NCBI RefSeq assembly: GCF_016907795.1
Contig: NZ_JAFBCR010000001.1
Span: 1,860,001 to 1,924,000, forward strand
Direction of reading: 5' to 3'
Source of the DNA: Kocuria palustris
Lineage (GTDB): Bacteria; Actinomycetota; Actinomycetes; Actinomycetales; Micrococcaceae
Length of the DNA: 64,000 nt
The translations under genes and the position numbers were made by a program. Shown piece after piece: positions 42,310 through 51,261 of this stretch; within the stretch, counting starts at the first letter, position 1; every line of letters begins with the position of its first letter. The notes beneath the pieces are model-generated. The model ran no database searches. It saw only the letters and a program-made list of their open reading frames with translations, and had not been told where the DNA came from.

Positions 42310-42743
42310 GGGAGCAGCCTTTCCAGCGGAGGGTGGGAGATGCATGCGGGGCAGTGCGGGCCTGCGGGCGGTCCGAAGGAGCAGAGGCTGGATGCCGCCT
42401 GGGCAGGCCCTGCCGAGACTAGGAATCGCCCCTGAGCTTGAGGTGGCCCCCGGGCGAGGCGCTGGGGTCCGTCGGATGACCTGCGCGTGAACTGCCTCAG
42501 ATGCATGAAGTGGGTCGTGACCAGCGGCGATGCTCCGTCGATCGGGCTCGGCGGGCCGTCGTCGGGGTGGGCCGCAGGCCGCGCTGCGGGCGTCGGCGGC
42601 GCGCGGTGGCCGCGGCCGTCTGGGCGCGCGGACTCGAGCGCCGTCGTTTCCCTGTCACGGCCGCTGTCCCCCGGCTACAGTGGCCGAATCGGCCGCCAGA
42701 AGCGGATGACCAGCTCACGACTTCACAAAGGTGTGATCCCCCA
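42310..42743. other. Divergent promoter region between glycerophosphodiesterase and gdh
   Basis: 434 bases with no convincing gene. TACAGT at 42676-42681 is a plausible -10 hexamer for gdh, about 62 bases before its start. The left part must carry the leftward promoter for the glycerophosphodiesterase gene. GC-rich alternative frames show no family features. Confidence 0.5.
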
Positions 42744-45700
42744 GTGGCAGAGTCCCAGGACCGTCCCGCCCCCTCGACCGCAGACGCGCAGGACTCCGGA
42801 GGGCGGCGGCATCCGCGGCCGGGCTCCGAGCCCTGGATGCGGACCTACTACGCCGGCGCTCCGGCACAGGATCTCGACAGGCGCGGCGAGGACGTGCTCG
42901 CGGCCCGTGCCCAGCGCCACCGCGAGCTCGCCCAGCACCGCGAGCGCGGCGAGGTCCTGATCACCACCCTGGACGAGGGCTCGCGCACGGTCGTGCTGAT
43001 CGTCGCCGACGACGTCCCCTACCTGGTCTCCACGCTCAACGCCCGGATCGCCGGCGACTGGGGCGGCGCGCGCCTGGTGGTGCACCCCATTCTGCGGGCC
43101 ACCCGCGACGACGACGGCGAGCTGCGCTCCGTCGACGAGCTCGAGGACGTTCGTGCCATCTCCAGCGGCGACACGCAGACCATCCCGATCGTGGGGGCCC
43201 TCGGCGAGACGTCCGCGGCGGAGTCCTGGATACAGGTCGAGCTGGCCGAGCACCTGGACGAGTCCCAGGCGCAGGAGCTCATCGAGGGCCTGCGCCCCGC
43301 ACTGCGCACGGTCGCGCAGATCGATGCGGATCACGACGACATGGTCCGCTGGGTCGGCAGCGTCAACGACTCCCTGAGCCCCATGCGCTCGCAGCTCGAC
43401 GACGTCGAGCCGGCCCAGGAGTTCCTGACCTGGCTGCTCGACGGGCGCTTCGTGCTCATGGGCGTCAAGGAGTACGACCTGCGCGAGGACGACGAGGGCC
43501 TGTACCTGTCCTCCGTGGAGGGCAGCGGCCTGGGCATCCTCGCCGAGACGGAGGAGAAGTCCGGACGCCCGCGGCGCCTGACGGTCCAGGCCGCCGAGCA
43601 CGCGCGCGATCGCCAGGCGATGTTCGTGACCAAGGCGAACACCCGTTCGGGACTGCACCGCAACGACTACCTCGACTACATCGGAGTCCGCCGCTTCGAC
43701 GCGGACGGCCAGGTCGACGGCGAGTACCTGATCCTGGGCCTGTTCGCCCGCAAGGCGTACTCGACCTCGGCCCGCAACACCCCGTGGGTGCGGGACAAGG
43801 TCCGGGCCGTCTCCGAGACCTTCGGCTTCCGCCCCGACTCCCACTCGGAGCGCGACCTGCAGTCCGTGCTCGAGGAGTACCCGCGCGACGAGCTGCTGCA
43901 CATGTCCGTGGAGGAGGCCGTGCGGGCCGCCCGCGGGGTCGTCGAGCTCGACGAGCGACGCGTGACCCGCCTGTTCTGCCGCACGGACCTCTTCGGGCGC
44001 TTCGTCTCGGCCGTCGTCTACCTGCCGCGCGATCGCTACAACACCGAGGTCCGCGAGCGGATCTCGGAGATCCTCACCGAGGCCTACGGCGCGGTGGACG
44101 TCGACTTCGACGTCTCGCTGTCGACCTCCTCGCTGGCCCGGCTCTTCTTCCGGCTGCGCCTGCCGCAGGACACCCCGCCGCCGGTGGATCACGAGGACCT
44201 GCAGCTGAAGGTGCGCAAGGCCGCCCGCTCGTGGCCCGAGGCGCTGTCCATGGAGATCGAGGAGCTCTTCGACCCCGAGCGCGCCCGGGAATACGTGCAG
44301 CGCTGGGCGGAGGCGTTCCCCGCGGACTACCGCGCCCATTACGAGATCGACGAGGCCATCGAGGACCTGCGCCGCTGCGAGATGCTGTGGGGCCGTGACG
44401 AGGCCCTGCCCGCCGAGGTGCGCGTGGCGCCGTCCACGGCCGAGGGTGAGCCCGTGCGCGTCAACGTCTACCTGACCCGCAGCCTCACGCTGACCGAGAT
44501 GCTGCCCATGGAGCAGAACCTCGGGCTCACGGTGCTGGACCAGAAGCCGTACCAGGTCCGCACCGGCGACGGCCGCGAGTTCCAGCTCTACGACTTCGGC
44601 GTCGAGCTGCCTGAAGGCGTGGATGCCGTGGGCCCCGACGACGCTCGCACCGAGGACCTCATCGAGGAGATCCTCTGCGCCGTGATCTCCGGTCGCTCGG
44701 AGTCAGACTCCCTGGACCGGCTCGTGCTCGCCGAGCGCATGCACTGGCGCTCGATCGCCGTGCTGCGCGCCTACGTGAAGTACCTGCTGCAGCTGCGCGT
44801 CCCGCACTCCTTCGAGTTCATGTCGGACACGCTGCTGGCCCAGCCGCAGGTCACCCGGGGGATCGTCGAGCTGTTCGAGACCTCGTTCGACCCGCAGCGC
44901 TTCGCCGGCGAGGACGGGCAGCCGGACGACGAAGCCCGCGAAGCCGCCCGCGCCGAGGTGCTCGAGAAGCTCGAGGCCGCCCTGGACGAGGTCCCCTCTC
45001 TGGATGCCGACCGCTTCCTGCGCACCCTCGTGGAGGTCGTCTGCGCCACCGCGCGCACGAACGCCTACCAGCAGGGCCGGCCCGCGATCGCGCTGAAGCT
45101 CGAGCCGCGGCGCATCTCCGCGGCACCGCTGCCGCGTCCGCGCCACGAGATCTGGGTGTGGTCGCCGCGCGTGGAGGGCACGCACCTGCGCTTCGGCCCG
45201 GTCTCGCGCGGCGGGCTGCGCTGGTCCGATCGCCGCGAGGACTTCCGCACCGAGGTCCTGGGCCTGGTCAAGGCGCAGATGGTCAAGAACTCCGTGATCA
45301 TCCCCGACGGCGCCAAGGGCGGTTTCTTCCCCAAGCAGCTGCCGGATCCGGCGCAGGATCGCGGGGCCTGGGGCGAGGCCGGCAAGGACGCCTACAAGGA
45401 GTTCATCGGCTCGCTGCTGGACGTGACCGACAACCTGGTCCCGCAGGAGGACGGCGAGGACCGTGTGGTCGTCCCGGAGGCCGTGGTGCGCCGCGACGGA
45501 GACGACTCGTACCTGGTGGTCGCCGCGGACAAGGGCACTGCAAAGTTCTCGGACACCGCCAACGCCATCAGCCTTGAGCGCGGCTTCTGGCTCGGCGACG
45601 CCTTCGCCTCCGGCGGCTCGGTGGGCTACGACCACAAGGCCATGGGCATCACCGCCCGCGGTGCGTGGGAGTCGGTCAAGCGCCACTTCTTCGAGCTCGG

Positions 45701-47645
45701 CCACGACACCCAGACCCAGGACTTCACGGTCGTGGGCGTGGGCGACATGTCCGGCGACGTCTTCGGCAACGGCATGTTGCTCTCCGAGCACATCAAGCTC
45801 GTGGCCGCGTTCGACCACCGCGACATCTTCCTGGACCCGGATCCGGATCCTGCGGCCTCCTTCGCCGAGCGCAAGCGGGTCTTCGAGATGGGGCCGTCGT
45901 CGTGGAAGGACTACGACGCCTCCCTGATCTCCGACGGCGGCGGCGTCCACTCGCGGTCGTCCAAGTCGATCCCGGTCTCCGAGCGGGTCCGCGAGGTCCT
46001 GGGCCTGCCGGAGGGCACCACGGAGATGGCCCCGCCGGAGCTGATGCGCGCGATCCTCAAGGCGCCCGTGGACTTGTTCTACAACGGCGGCATCGGCACG
46101 TACTTCAAGGCCTCGACCGAGACCAATGCCGATGTGGGCGACAAGGCCAACGACGCGATCCGAGTCAACGGCGCCGACGTCCGCGTGCGGGTCATCGGCG
46201 AGGGCGGCAACCTGGGCGCGACCCAGCTGGGCCGCATCGAGGCCGCTCAGAACGGCGTGCTGATCAACACGGACGCGATCGACAACTCCGGCGGTGTGGA
46301 GTCCTCCGACCGCGAGGTCAACATCAAGATCCTCGTGGACCGCATGGTCGCGGCGGGGGAGCTCCCCCAGGACGAGCGCGCCGGGTTCATCGAGTCCATG
46401 ACCGAGGAGCTGGCCTCGCTCGTGCTGCGCACCAACGTGGCGCAGAACATCACGCTGAGCGTCGACCGCTGGAAGGCCGATGACTATGCGCTGACCTACG
46501 CGCGGTTCATGGACTGGCTCGAGGAGAACGCGGACCTGGACCGCGAGATCGAGTACCTGCCCACGGATGAGCAGCTCGAGGCCCGTGCCGAGGACCCCGA
46601 GATCGACGAGCCGCTGACCGCCCCGGAGCTGTCGGTGCTCACGGCCTACGCCAAGATCCAGCTCTCCGGCGAGCTGATCCGCTCGGACCTGGCCGAGGAC
46701 CCCTGGACGGCGCGGATCGTGCAGCGCTACTTCCCGGAGGCTATGGGCGAGCGCTTCGGCGAGGATCTGCAGACACACCCGCTGCGCCGCGAGATCGTGG
46801 GCACCCTGGTGGCCAACCAGATGATCAACATGGGCGGGGCCACCTTCGCCTACCGTGCGCTCGAGCAGACCTCGTGCGAGCCCGGCGAGCTGGCCGCGGC
46901 CTTCCTGGCGGCGGTCGAGATCTTCGAGCTCGACCCCCTGCTGCAGCAACTGGCGGAGCTGCCGGCCGATGTCTCGACCGAGCAGTGGATCCAGATGATC
47001 CAGGACGTCCGACGCCTGCTGGACCGCGCCGTACGCTGGCTCATCAGCCGCGGCCTGTCCCAGCAGCCGGTCGAGCAGGTGGTCGAGGCCTTCGCCCAGA
47101 TCCCCGAGGTCCGTCGGGAGGGGCTCACCTTCCTGGGAGCCGAGGACGCCGAGGCCGCGCAGCGCCGCGAACAGCTGGCGCTCGAGCAGGGCATCTCGGA
47201 GGAGCTCGCGCAGACCTGGTCGCGCCTGCTGGACTCCTATTCGCTGCTGGACATCGTGCGTCTCGCGGAGTCCGAGGGCGAGGATCAGGACCTCGAGCTC
47301 GTGGGGCAGCTGTACTTCGCCCTGCACGAGCGCTTCGGCATCCAGACGATGCTGACCCGGATCTCGGGCCTGCCGCAGACCACCCGCTGGGAGGTCCTGG
47401 CGCGCATGTCCATGCGCGAGGACGTGTACTCGACGCTGACGTCCATGACCGCCATGGCGCTGCGCGCCGACGGCGAGACGGCCGAGCAGAAGGTCGAGGC
47501 CTGGATCGAGGAGAACCGGCAGTCCCTGGAGCGCGTGGGACGCACCCTCCAGGAGATCGAGTCGAGCTCCGGAGGCGATGCCGCCACGGACATGGCGGCC
47601 CTGTCGGTGGCCCTGCGCTCCATGCGCTCGCTGATCAGCGCCTGA
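42744..47645 (+). CDS. gdh: NAD-specific glutamate dehydrogenase, large (GDH-180-like) type
   Basis: A 1633-residue cytosolic enzyme that deaminates glutamate to 2-oxoglutarate; the giant form (about 1600 residues, homotetrameric) is characteristic of actinobacteria and proteobacteria. The N-terminal third contains ACT-like regulatory folds. The catalytic domain starts near residue 820: SRGGLRWSDRREDFRTE, AQMVKNSVIIPDGAKGGFF (substrate lysines) and GDMSGDVFGNGML near residue 1002 (dinucleotide region). The C-terminal domain is helical, ending at SLISA. The GTG at 42744 is the first in-frame start with a sensible spacing to AAAGGTG. It is monocistronic, bounded by a 17-bp hairpin. Confidence 0.97.
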   Translation: MAESQDRPAPSTADAQDSGGRRHPRPGSEPWMRTYYAGAPAQDLDRRGEDVLAARAQRHRELAQHRERGEVLITTLDEGSRTVVLIVADDVPYLVSTLNARIAGDWGGARLVVHPILRATRDDDGELRSVDELEDVRAISSGDTQTIPIVGALGETSAAESWIQVELAEHLDESQAQELIEGLRPALRTVAQIDADHDDMVRWVGSVNDSLSPMRSQLDDVEPAQEFLTWLLDGRFVLMGVKEYDLREDDEGLYLSSVEGSGLGILAETEEKSGRPRRLTVQAAEHARDRQAMFVTKANTRSGLHRNDYLDYIGVRRFDADGQVDGEYLILGLFARKAYSTSARNTPWVRDKVRAVSETFGFRPDSHSERDLQSVLEEYPRDELLHMSVEEAVRAARGVVELDERRVTRLFCRTDLFGRFVSAVVYLPRDRYNTEVRERISEILTEAYGAVDVDFDVSLSTSSLARLFFRLRLPQDTPPPVDHEDLQLKVRKAARSWPEALSMEIEELFDPERAREYVQRWAEAFPADYRAHYEIDEAIEDLRRCEMLWGRDEALPAEVRVAPSTAEGEPVRVNVYLTRSLTLTEMLPMEQNLGLTVLDQKPYQVRTGDGREFQLYDFGVELPEGVDAVGPDDARTEDLIEEILCAVISGRSESDSLDRLVLAERMHWRSIAVLRAYVKYLLQLRVPHSFEFMSDTLLAQPQVTRGIVELFETSFDPQRFAGEDGQPDDEAREAARAEVLEKLEAALDEVPSLDADRFLRTLVEVVCATARTNAYQQGRPAIALKLEPRRISAAPLPRPRHEIWVWSPRVEGTHLRFGPVSRGGLRWSDRREDFRTEVLGLVKAQMVKNSVIIPDGAKGGFFPKQLPDPAQDRGAWGEAGKDAYKEFIGSLLDVTDNLVPQEDGEDRVVVPEAVVRRDGDDSYLVVAADKGTAKFSDTANAISLERGFWLGDAFASGGSVGYDHKAMGITARGAWESVKRHFFELGHDTQTQDFTVVGVGDMSGDVFGNGMLLSEHIKLVAAFDHRDIFLDPDPDPAASFAERKRVFEMGPSSWKDYDASLISDGGGVHSRSSKSIPVSERVREVLGLPEGTTEMAPPELMRAILKAPVDLFYNGGIGTYFKASTETNADVGDKANDAIRVNGADVRVRVIGEGGNLGATQLGRIEAAQNGVLINTDAIDNSGGVESSDREVNIKILVDRMVAAGELPQDERAGFIESMTEELASLVLRTNVAQNITLSVDRWKADDYALTYARFMDWLEENADLDREIEYLPTDEQLEARAEDPEIDEPLTAPELSVLTAYAKIQLSGELIRSDLAEDPWTARIVQRYFPEAMGERFGEDLQTHPLRREIVGTLVANQMINMGGATFAYRALEQTSCEPGELAAAFLAAVEIFELDPLLQQLAELPADVSTEQWIQMIQDVRRLLDRAVRWLISRGLSQQPVEQVVEAFAQIPEVRREGLTFLGAEDAEAAQRREQLALEQGISEELAQTWSRLLDSYSLLDIVRLAESEGEDQDLELVGQLYFALHERFGIQTMLTRISGLPQTTRWEVLARMSMREDVYSTLTSMTAMALRADGETAEQKVEAWIEENRQSLERVGRTLQEIESSSGGDAATDMAALSVALRSMRSLISA

Positions 47646-47668
47646 TCACCGGGATCGCCCCCTGCTTG

Positions 47669-47707
47669 CGACGGCGCCCGCTCCCCTCGAGGGAGCGGGC
47701 GCCGTCG
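47669..47707. terminator. Terminator, bidirectional
   Basis: 17-base perfect arms (47669-47685 and 47691-47707) around CTCGA, between convergent gdh and the transglycosylase gene. Confidence 0.85.
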
Positions 47708-47740
47708 TCGTGCGCGGGGTTCCTGTTGGGGAGGCGTGGT

Positions 47741-48439
47741 TCAGGACTCCTCGGAGCAGACCCCGGCGTAGCGGGTCTCGGAGAGCTCGGTGATCTGATC
47801 GATGTAGTTCTGCGTCTCCTGGTACTCCGGGATGCCGCCCTCCTCGAGGATCACCGTGGGCCCGGCGTTGTAGGCGGCCAGGACGAGATCGGTCTCCTCC
47901 TGCTCGTCGGCGGGATCGAGCTCGGAGACCATCTCGCGCAGATCGCGCAGGTAGTAGCCCTGCGCGCGGATCGAGGCCTCCGGATCCGTGGCCTCGCCCT
48001 CGCCGTAGAGCTCCCAGGTCTCGGGCATGAACTGCGCCAGGCCCTGGGCGCCCACGGGGCTCTCGGCCTCCGGGTCCCAGCGGCTCTCCACGTCCAGCTG
48101 CGCGGCCACGAGCTCGGGCGGCAGGGCCGAGACCTCGGCGGCATGGGCGACGTCGTCGGCCCACTCGCGGGGGATGGCTCCGCCGTGATCCGAGCAGCTG
48201 GGGTCGCTGTTGTGCGAGATCGTGCCGACGGTGCCGATGATCAGCAGGCCGAGGGCGCCCCAGACGGGCCAGGCGCGCAGCACCGCACCCGAACGGCTCG
48301 CGCTCGGACGGCCGGGGGCCGATCCGCCCGCAGCCCGGCTGCCTTCGCGCGGCTTGGGGCGCGGGGGCGCTTTGCGCCGGGCGGCGGAGGCGGCGCGGCG
48401 TGAGCTCTTGACGGGGGTGCGCTTGTCGGAAGACGGCAT
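47741..48439 (-). CDS. Membrane-anchored lytic transglycosylase (SLT domain)
   Basis: A 232-residue protein with a basic Lys/Arg/Pro-rich cytoplasmic N-terminus, one helix (about 55-75) and an external SLT domain. Catalytic Glu is E118 in LDVESRWDP; GAQGLAQFMPETW and AYNAGPT are the remaining family motifs. It cleaves the glycan strand of peptidoglycan. The basic N-terminus is longer than needed for insertion, and the protein is not a lipoprotein. Convergent with gdh; upstream is the BCCT transporter, separated by a hairpin. Confidence 0.9.
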   Translation of the reverse strand: MPSSDKRTPVKSSRRAASAARRKAPPRPKPREGSRAAGGSAPGRPSASRSGAVLRAWPVWGALGLLIIGTVGTISHNSDPSCSDHGGAIPREWADDVAHAAEVSALPPELVAAQLDVESRWDPEAESPVGAQGLAQFMPETWELYGEGEATDPEASIRAQGYYLRDLREMVSELDPADEQEETDLVLAAYNAGPTVILEEGGIPEYQETQNYIDQITELSETRYAGVCSEES

Positions 48440-48466
48440 CGCCTCGAGCCTAGGGCACGAGCCGAG

Positions 48467-48493
48467 GCCGTCGACATGGTCGATGTCGACGGC
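48467..48493. terminator. Terminator hairpin after the BCCT gene
   Basis: 10-base perfect arms (48467-48476 and 48484-48493) with a 7-base loop, 22 bases beyond the BCCT stop in the minus direction. Confidence 0.65.
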
Positions 48494-48514
48494 ATCCGCC
48501 GGTGGTGCGGATGA

Positions 48515-50566
48515 TCAGGCCCGCGGCGGGCTGTCCCTGCCCTCGGATCCCGCGGAGCGGGTGCCGTCGGGGTCGTCCCAGGCGTTGTCCCACGGCCCGC
48601 CCGGACGCGAGCCCGGGACGCCGAGGGACTGCGAGCGGATCACGATGCCGTCCTCAGGATCCGTGGAGCCCGCGCTGCGCGGCGTGCCGTCGGCGTTCAC
48701 GGCCGGGATCTCGCCGGTGTCGGGCGTGGTCGTGGCCAGGGCCACCGGCTCGTCGGAGTCCAGCGGGACCTGGGCGACCGTGTCGACGAGCACCTGTCGG
48801 GCGTATTCGGTGCGCAGGACCAGAGGATCGCTGGCGAGGTCCCGGTACAGAGCCAGGCACAGGATCAGCATGACGATCATGAAGGGCAGCGAGGAGACGA
48901 TCGTGATGTTCTTCAGGCCGTTGAGCGCCTCGGAGGGATCCGAGCCGCCTGCCAGCAGCATGACCGCGGCGACGGCGCCGGTGGCCACGCCCCAGAAGAT
49001 GATGCCGCCCTTGGAGGGCTCCTCCGCGCCGTTCTCGGACAGCCCGCCCATGACGATCGAGGCGGAGTCCGCGCCGGTCACGAAGAAGATGCCGATCAGG
49101 ATGATGGTCAGCACGATCAGCACGCCGGTCATGATCGGGTTCAGCGGGAGGGCGTTGAGCAGGTCGAACAGGATGGCGTCGAAGTTGATGTCCGGGCCCT
49201 CCGTGGTCTGCTGGGCCAGCATGGAGCCGGTGTCGCCGGCGGACTCGGCGCGCTGCTGCAGGCCGATGCCCGCGCCGCCGAAGATCGCGAACCAGATGGT
49301 CGAGACGCCCGAGGGGACGACGAGCACGCCGGCGATGAACTGGCGCACGGAGCGACCGCGCGAGATGCGGGCGATGAACAGGCCCACGAAGGGGGCCCAT
49401 GAGACCCACCAGGCCCAGTAGAAGATCGTCCACGAGGACAGCCAGGAGGCCATGTCCTCGCCGCCGACGGAGTTCGTGCGCGAGGCCATCTCCGGCAGCT
49501 CCTGCACGAAGGCGCCGATGGCGTTGGGGATGATGTCCAGGATGAACAGGGTCGGCCCGGCCACGAACACGATCAGCGCGATGATCACGGCCAGGACCAT
49601 GTTGGAGTTCGACAGGAACTGGATGCCGCGTTCGATGCCGGACACGGCCGAGACCACGAAGCAGATGGTCAGGACGGTGATGATGCCGACCAGGATCGGG
49701 GTGGTGACGGTCTCCATCATACCGGCGGAGCTGATGCCGCCGCCGATCTGCAGGGCGCCCAGGCCGAGGGAGCAGGCCGAGCCGAAGAGCGTGGCCAGGA
49801 TCGCGAGGATGTTGATGATCCGCCCGCCCACGCCGTTGACGAAGCGACGGCCGAAGACCGAGGTGAACATGGCCGAGAACAGTTGCGAGCGGCCCAGGCG
49901 GAACGTCCCGTAGGCCATGCCCAGTCCGACGACCGCGTACATGGCCCAGGGGTAGAGGGTCCAGTGGAACAGGGTCGTGCCCATGGCGGTGCGCATGGCC
50001 TCGGTGGTCGAGGGATCAGCCGTCTCGGGCGGCGGTGCCATGTAGAACCACAGCGGCTCGCCCACGCCGTAGAAGACCAGGCCGATGCCCATGCCGGTGG
50101 CGAACATCATGGAGATCCACGACCACGTGGAGAACTGCGGCTTCTCGCCGTCGCGTCCCAGGGGGATCTTCCCGAACTTGGAGAACGCCAGGAAGATCAC
50201 GAAGACGACGAAGACGGTGGCGGCGATGACGTAGAGCCAGCCGAAGCCCGTGATGGTCCCGGCCAGGAGGTGATCGGCCACCGCCCCCAGGCCCGAGGGA
50301 TTGATGAGGCCCCACGCCACGAAGACCACAGCAAGAACGGCTGCGCAGCCGAAGACGACCGTGTCGAGGCCCCTGCGGGTCTCGGGCTGAGCGCGGGTCA
50401 GGGAGTCGCGCAGCGAGTCGAGCAGGTGATGCTGGCGATCGAACGAGGTGTCGGTCTCCGTTGCCGGCGACGGGGGGACCAGCTCGGACGGCTGGTGATC
50501 CACGTCCTGTCCGGAGGCGCTCGAGGGCTCTCCGGGCGGCGTCGAGCCGGGGGTTGTGCTGCTCAT
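48515..50566 (-). CDS. BCCT family betaine/carnitine/choline transporter
   Basis: A 683-residue transporter with twelve helices that takes up osmoprotectants such as glycine betaine. The family signatures MMFATGMGIGLVFYGVGEPLWF and WTIFYWAWWVSWAPFVGLFI (substrate tryptophan box) are present. A 70-residue hydrophilic N-terminal leader and a C-terminus of about 120 residues, rich in Pro, Asp and Gly, could sense ionic strength as in related osmoregulated carriers. The ATG at 50564-50566 follows GGAAGGGC. The 5' leader contains stacked hairpins at 50593-50633. Confidence 0.95.
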   Translation of the reverse strand: MSSTTPGSTPPGEPSSASGQDVDHQPSELVPPSPATETDTSFDRQHHLLDSLRDSLTRAQPETRRGLDTVVFGCAAVLAVVFVAWGLINPSGLGAVADHLLAGTITGFGWLYVIAATVFVVFVIFLAFSKFGKIPLGRDGEKPQFSTWSWISMMFATGMGIGLVFYGVGEPLWFYMAPPPETADPSTTEAMRTAMGTTLFHWTLYPWAMYAVVGLGMAYGTFRLGRSQLFSAMFTSVFGRRFVNGVGGRIINILAILATLFGSACSLGLGALQIGGGISSAGMMETVTTPILVGIITVLTICFVVSAVSGIERGIQFLSNSNMVLAVIIALIVFVAGPTLFILDIIPNAIGAFVQELPEMASRTNSVGGEDMASWLSSWTIFYWAWWVSWAPFVGLFIARISRGRSVRQFIAGVLVVPSGVSTIWFAIFGGAGIGLQQRAESAGDTGSMLAQQTTEGPDINFDAILFDLLNALPLNPIMTGVLIVLTIILIGIFFVTGADSASIVMGGLSENGAEEPSKGGIIFWGVATGAVAAVMLLAGGSDPSEALNGLKNITIVSSLPFMIVMLILCLALYRDLASDPLVLRTEYARQVLVDTVAQVPLDSDEPVALATTTPDTGEIPAVNADGTPRSAGSTDPEDGIVIRSQSLGVPGSRPGGPWDNAWDDPDGTRSAGSEGRDSPPRA

Positions 50567-50592
50567 GATGAGCCCTTCCTTGCATAAGGGAT

Positions 50593-50633
50593 GCCCTGAC
50601 GGGAATCCGTCAGGGCTCTTGCATGCTAGCAAG
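50593..50633 (-). promoter_or_regulatory. Structured 5' leader of the BCCT gene
   Basis: Two adjacent stems: 50593-50602 with 50607-50616 (10-bp, GAAT loop), and 50618-50622 with 50629-50633 (CTTGC/GCAAG). They lie 27-67 bases before the BCCT start on the transcribed strand and may control translation or transcript stability; no known riboswitch class was recognised. Confidence 0.45.
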
Positions 50634-50695
50634 GGTGCATCTTCAGGCTTGTGGAGCGGAGACCGACGGGCATTCGGGCAGGCACAATGGGCCTC

Positions 50696-51196
50696 ATGCT
50701 CCCCGAGATCATCGCGACCGTCGTCGCCGTCCTCCTGCTGGCCATCGGCTGCATCGGCATCGTGGTGCCGGTCCTGCCCGGATCGATCACGGTCGTGATC
50801 GGCCTAGTGATCTGGGCTGTCGTCGTGCGCTCGCCGGAGGGATGGGTGGCCCTGGCCCTGGGCGTCCCGCTGGCGATCGCGGGGATGTCGGCCTCCCTGG
50901 CGCTGACCGGCGCTCGGCTCAAGAAGCGGCAGATCCCCAACAGCTCTGTGCTCTACGGGGTGATCGGTGCGGTCATCGGCCTGTTCGTGATCCCCGTGGT
51001 GGGACTGTTCATCGGCTTCGCGGTGGGCCTGCTGCTCTCGGAGACCTACCGGCAGCGGGACCTGAACGCCGCGCTGGAGTCCAGCTGGGTCGCGCTCAAG
51101 GCCATGGGCCTCGGCATCGTGATCGAGCTGGGGTGCGCGCTGGCGGCCTCTGCGGTCTTCGTGATCTGCGCGATCACGTACTTCGTCACGGCCTGA
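50696..51196 (+). CDS. DUF456 family membrane protein
   Basis: A 166-residue protein with about five hydrophobic segments and the DUF456 pattern: VAVLLLAIGCIGIVVPVLPG at the start, GSITVVIGLVIWAVVV and a middle GAVIGLFVIPVVGLFIG. The glycine-rich repeat suggests helix packing. Function is unknown. ATG 50696 is preferred: CACAAT at 50683-50688 is a possible -10 that would give a leaderless transcript. ATG 50687 is an in-frame alternative. It is divergent from the BCCT gene. Confidence 0.8.
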   Translation: MLPEIIATVVAVLLLAIGCIGIVVPVLPGSITVVIGLVIWAVVVRSPEGWVALALGVPLAIAGMSASLALTGARLKKRQIPNSSVLYGVIGAVIGLFVIPVVGLFIGFAVGLLLSETYRQRDLNAALESSWVALKAMGLGIVIELGCALAASAVFVICAITYFVTA

Positions 51197-51210
51197 CGGA
51201 CCAGCCTGCT

Positions 51211-51247
51211 CGGTCGGCCGACGGGACCCTTACGGTCCGGCCGACCG
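51211..51247. terminator. Terminator between DUF456 and moeA
   Basis: 10-base perfect arms (51211-51220 and 51238-51247), with further inner pairing (GGGACC/GGTCC). Confidence 0.7.
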
Positions 51248-51261
51248 TTGCTCCCGCCGCC

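Noticed and set aside
44703-47327. 874-codon minus-strand open frame opposite gdh
   Set aside because: Antisense shadow produced by high-GC codon bias.
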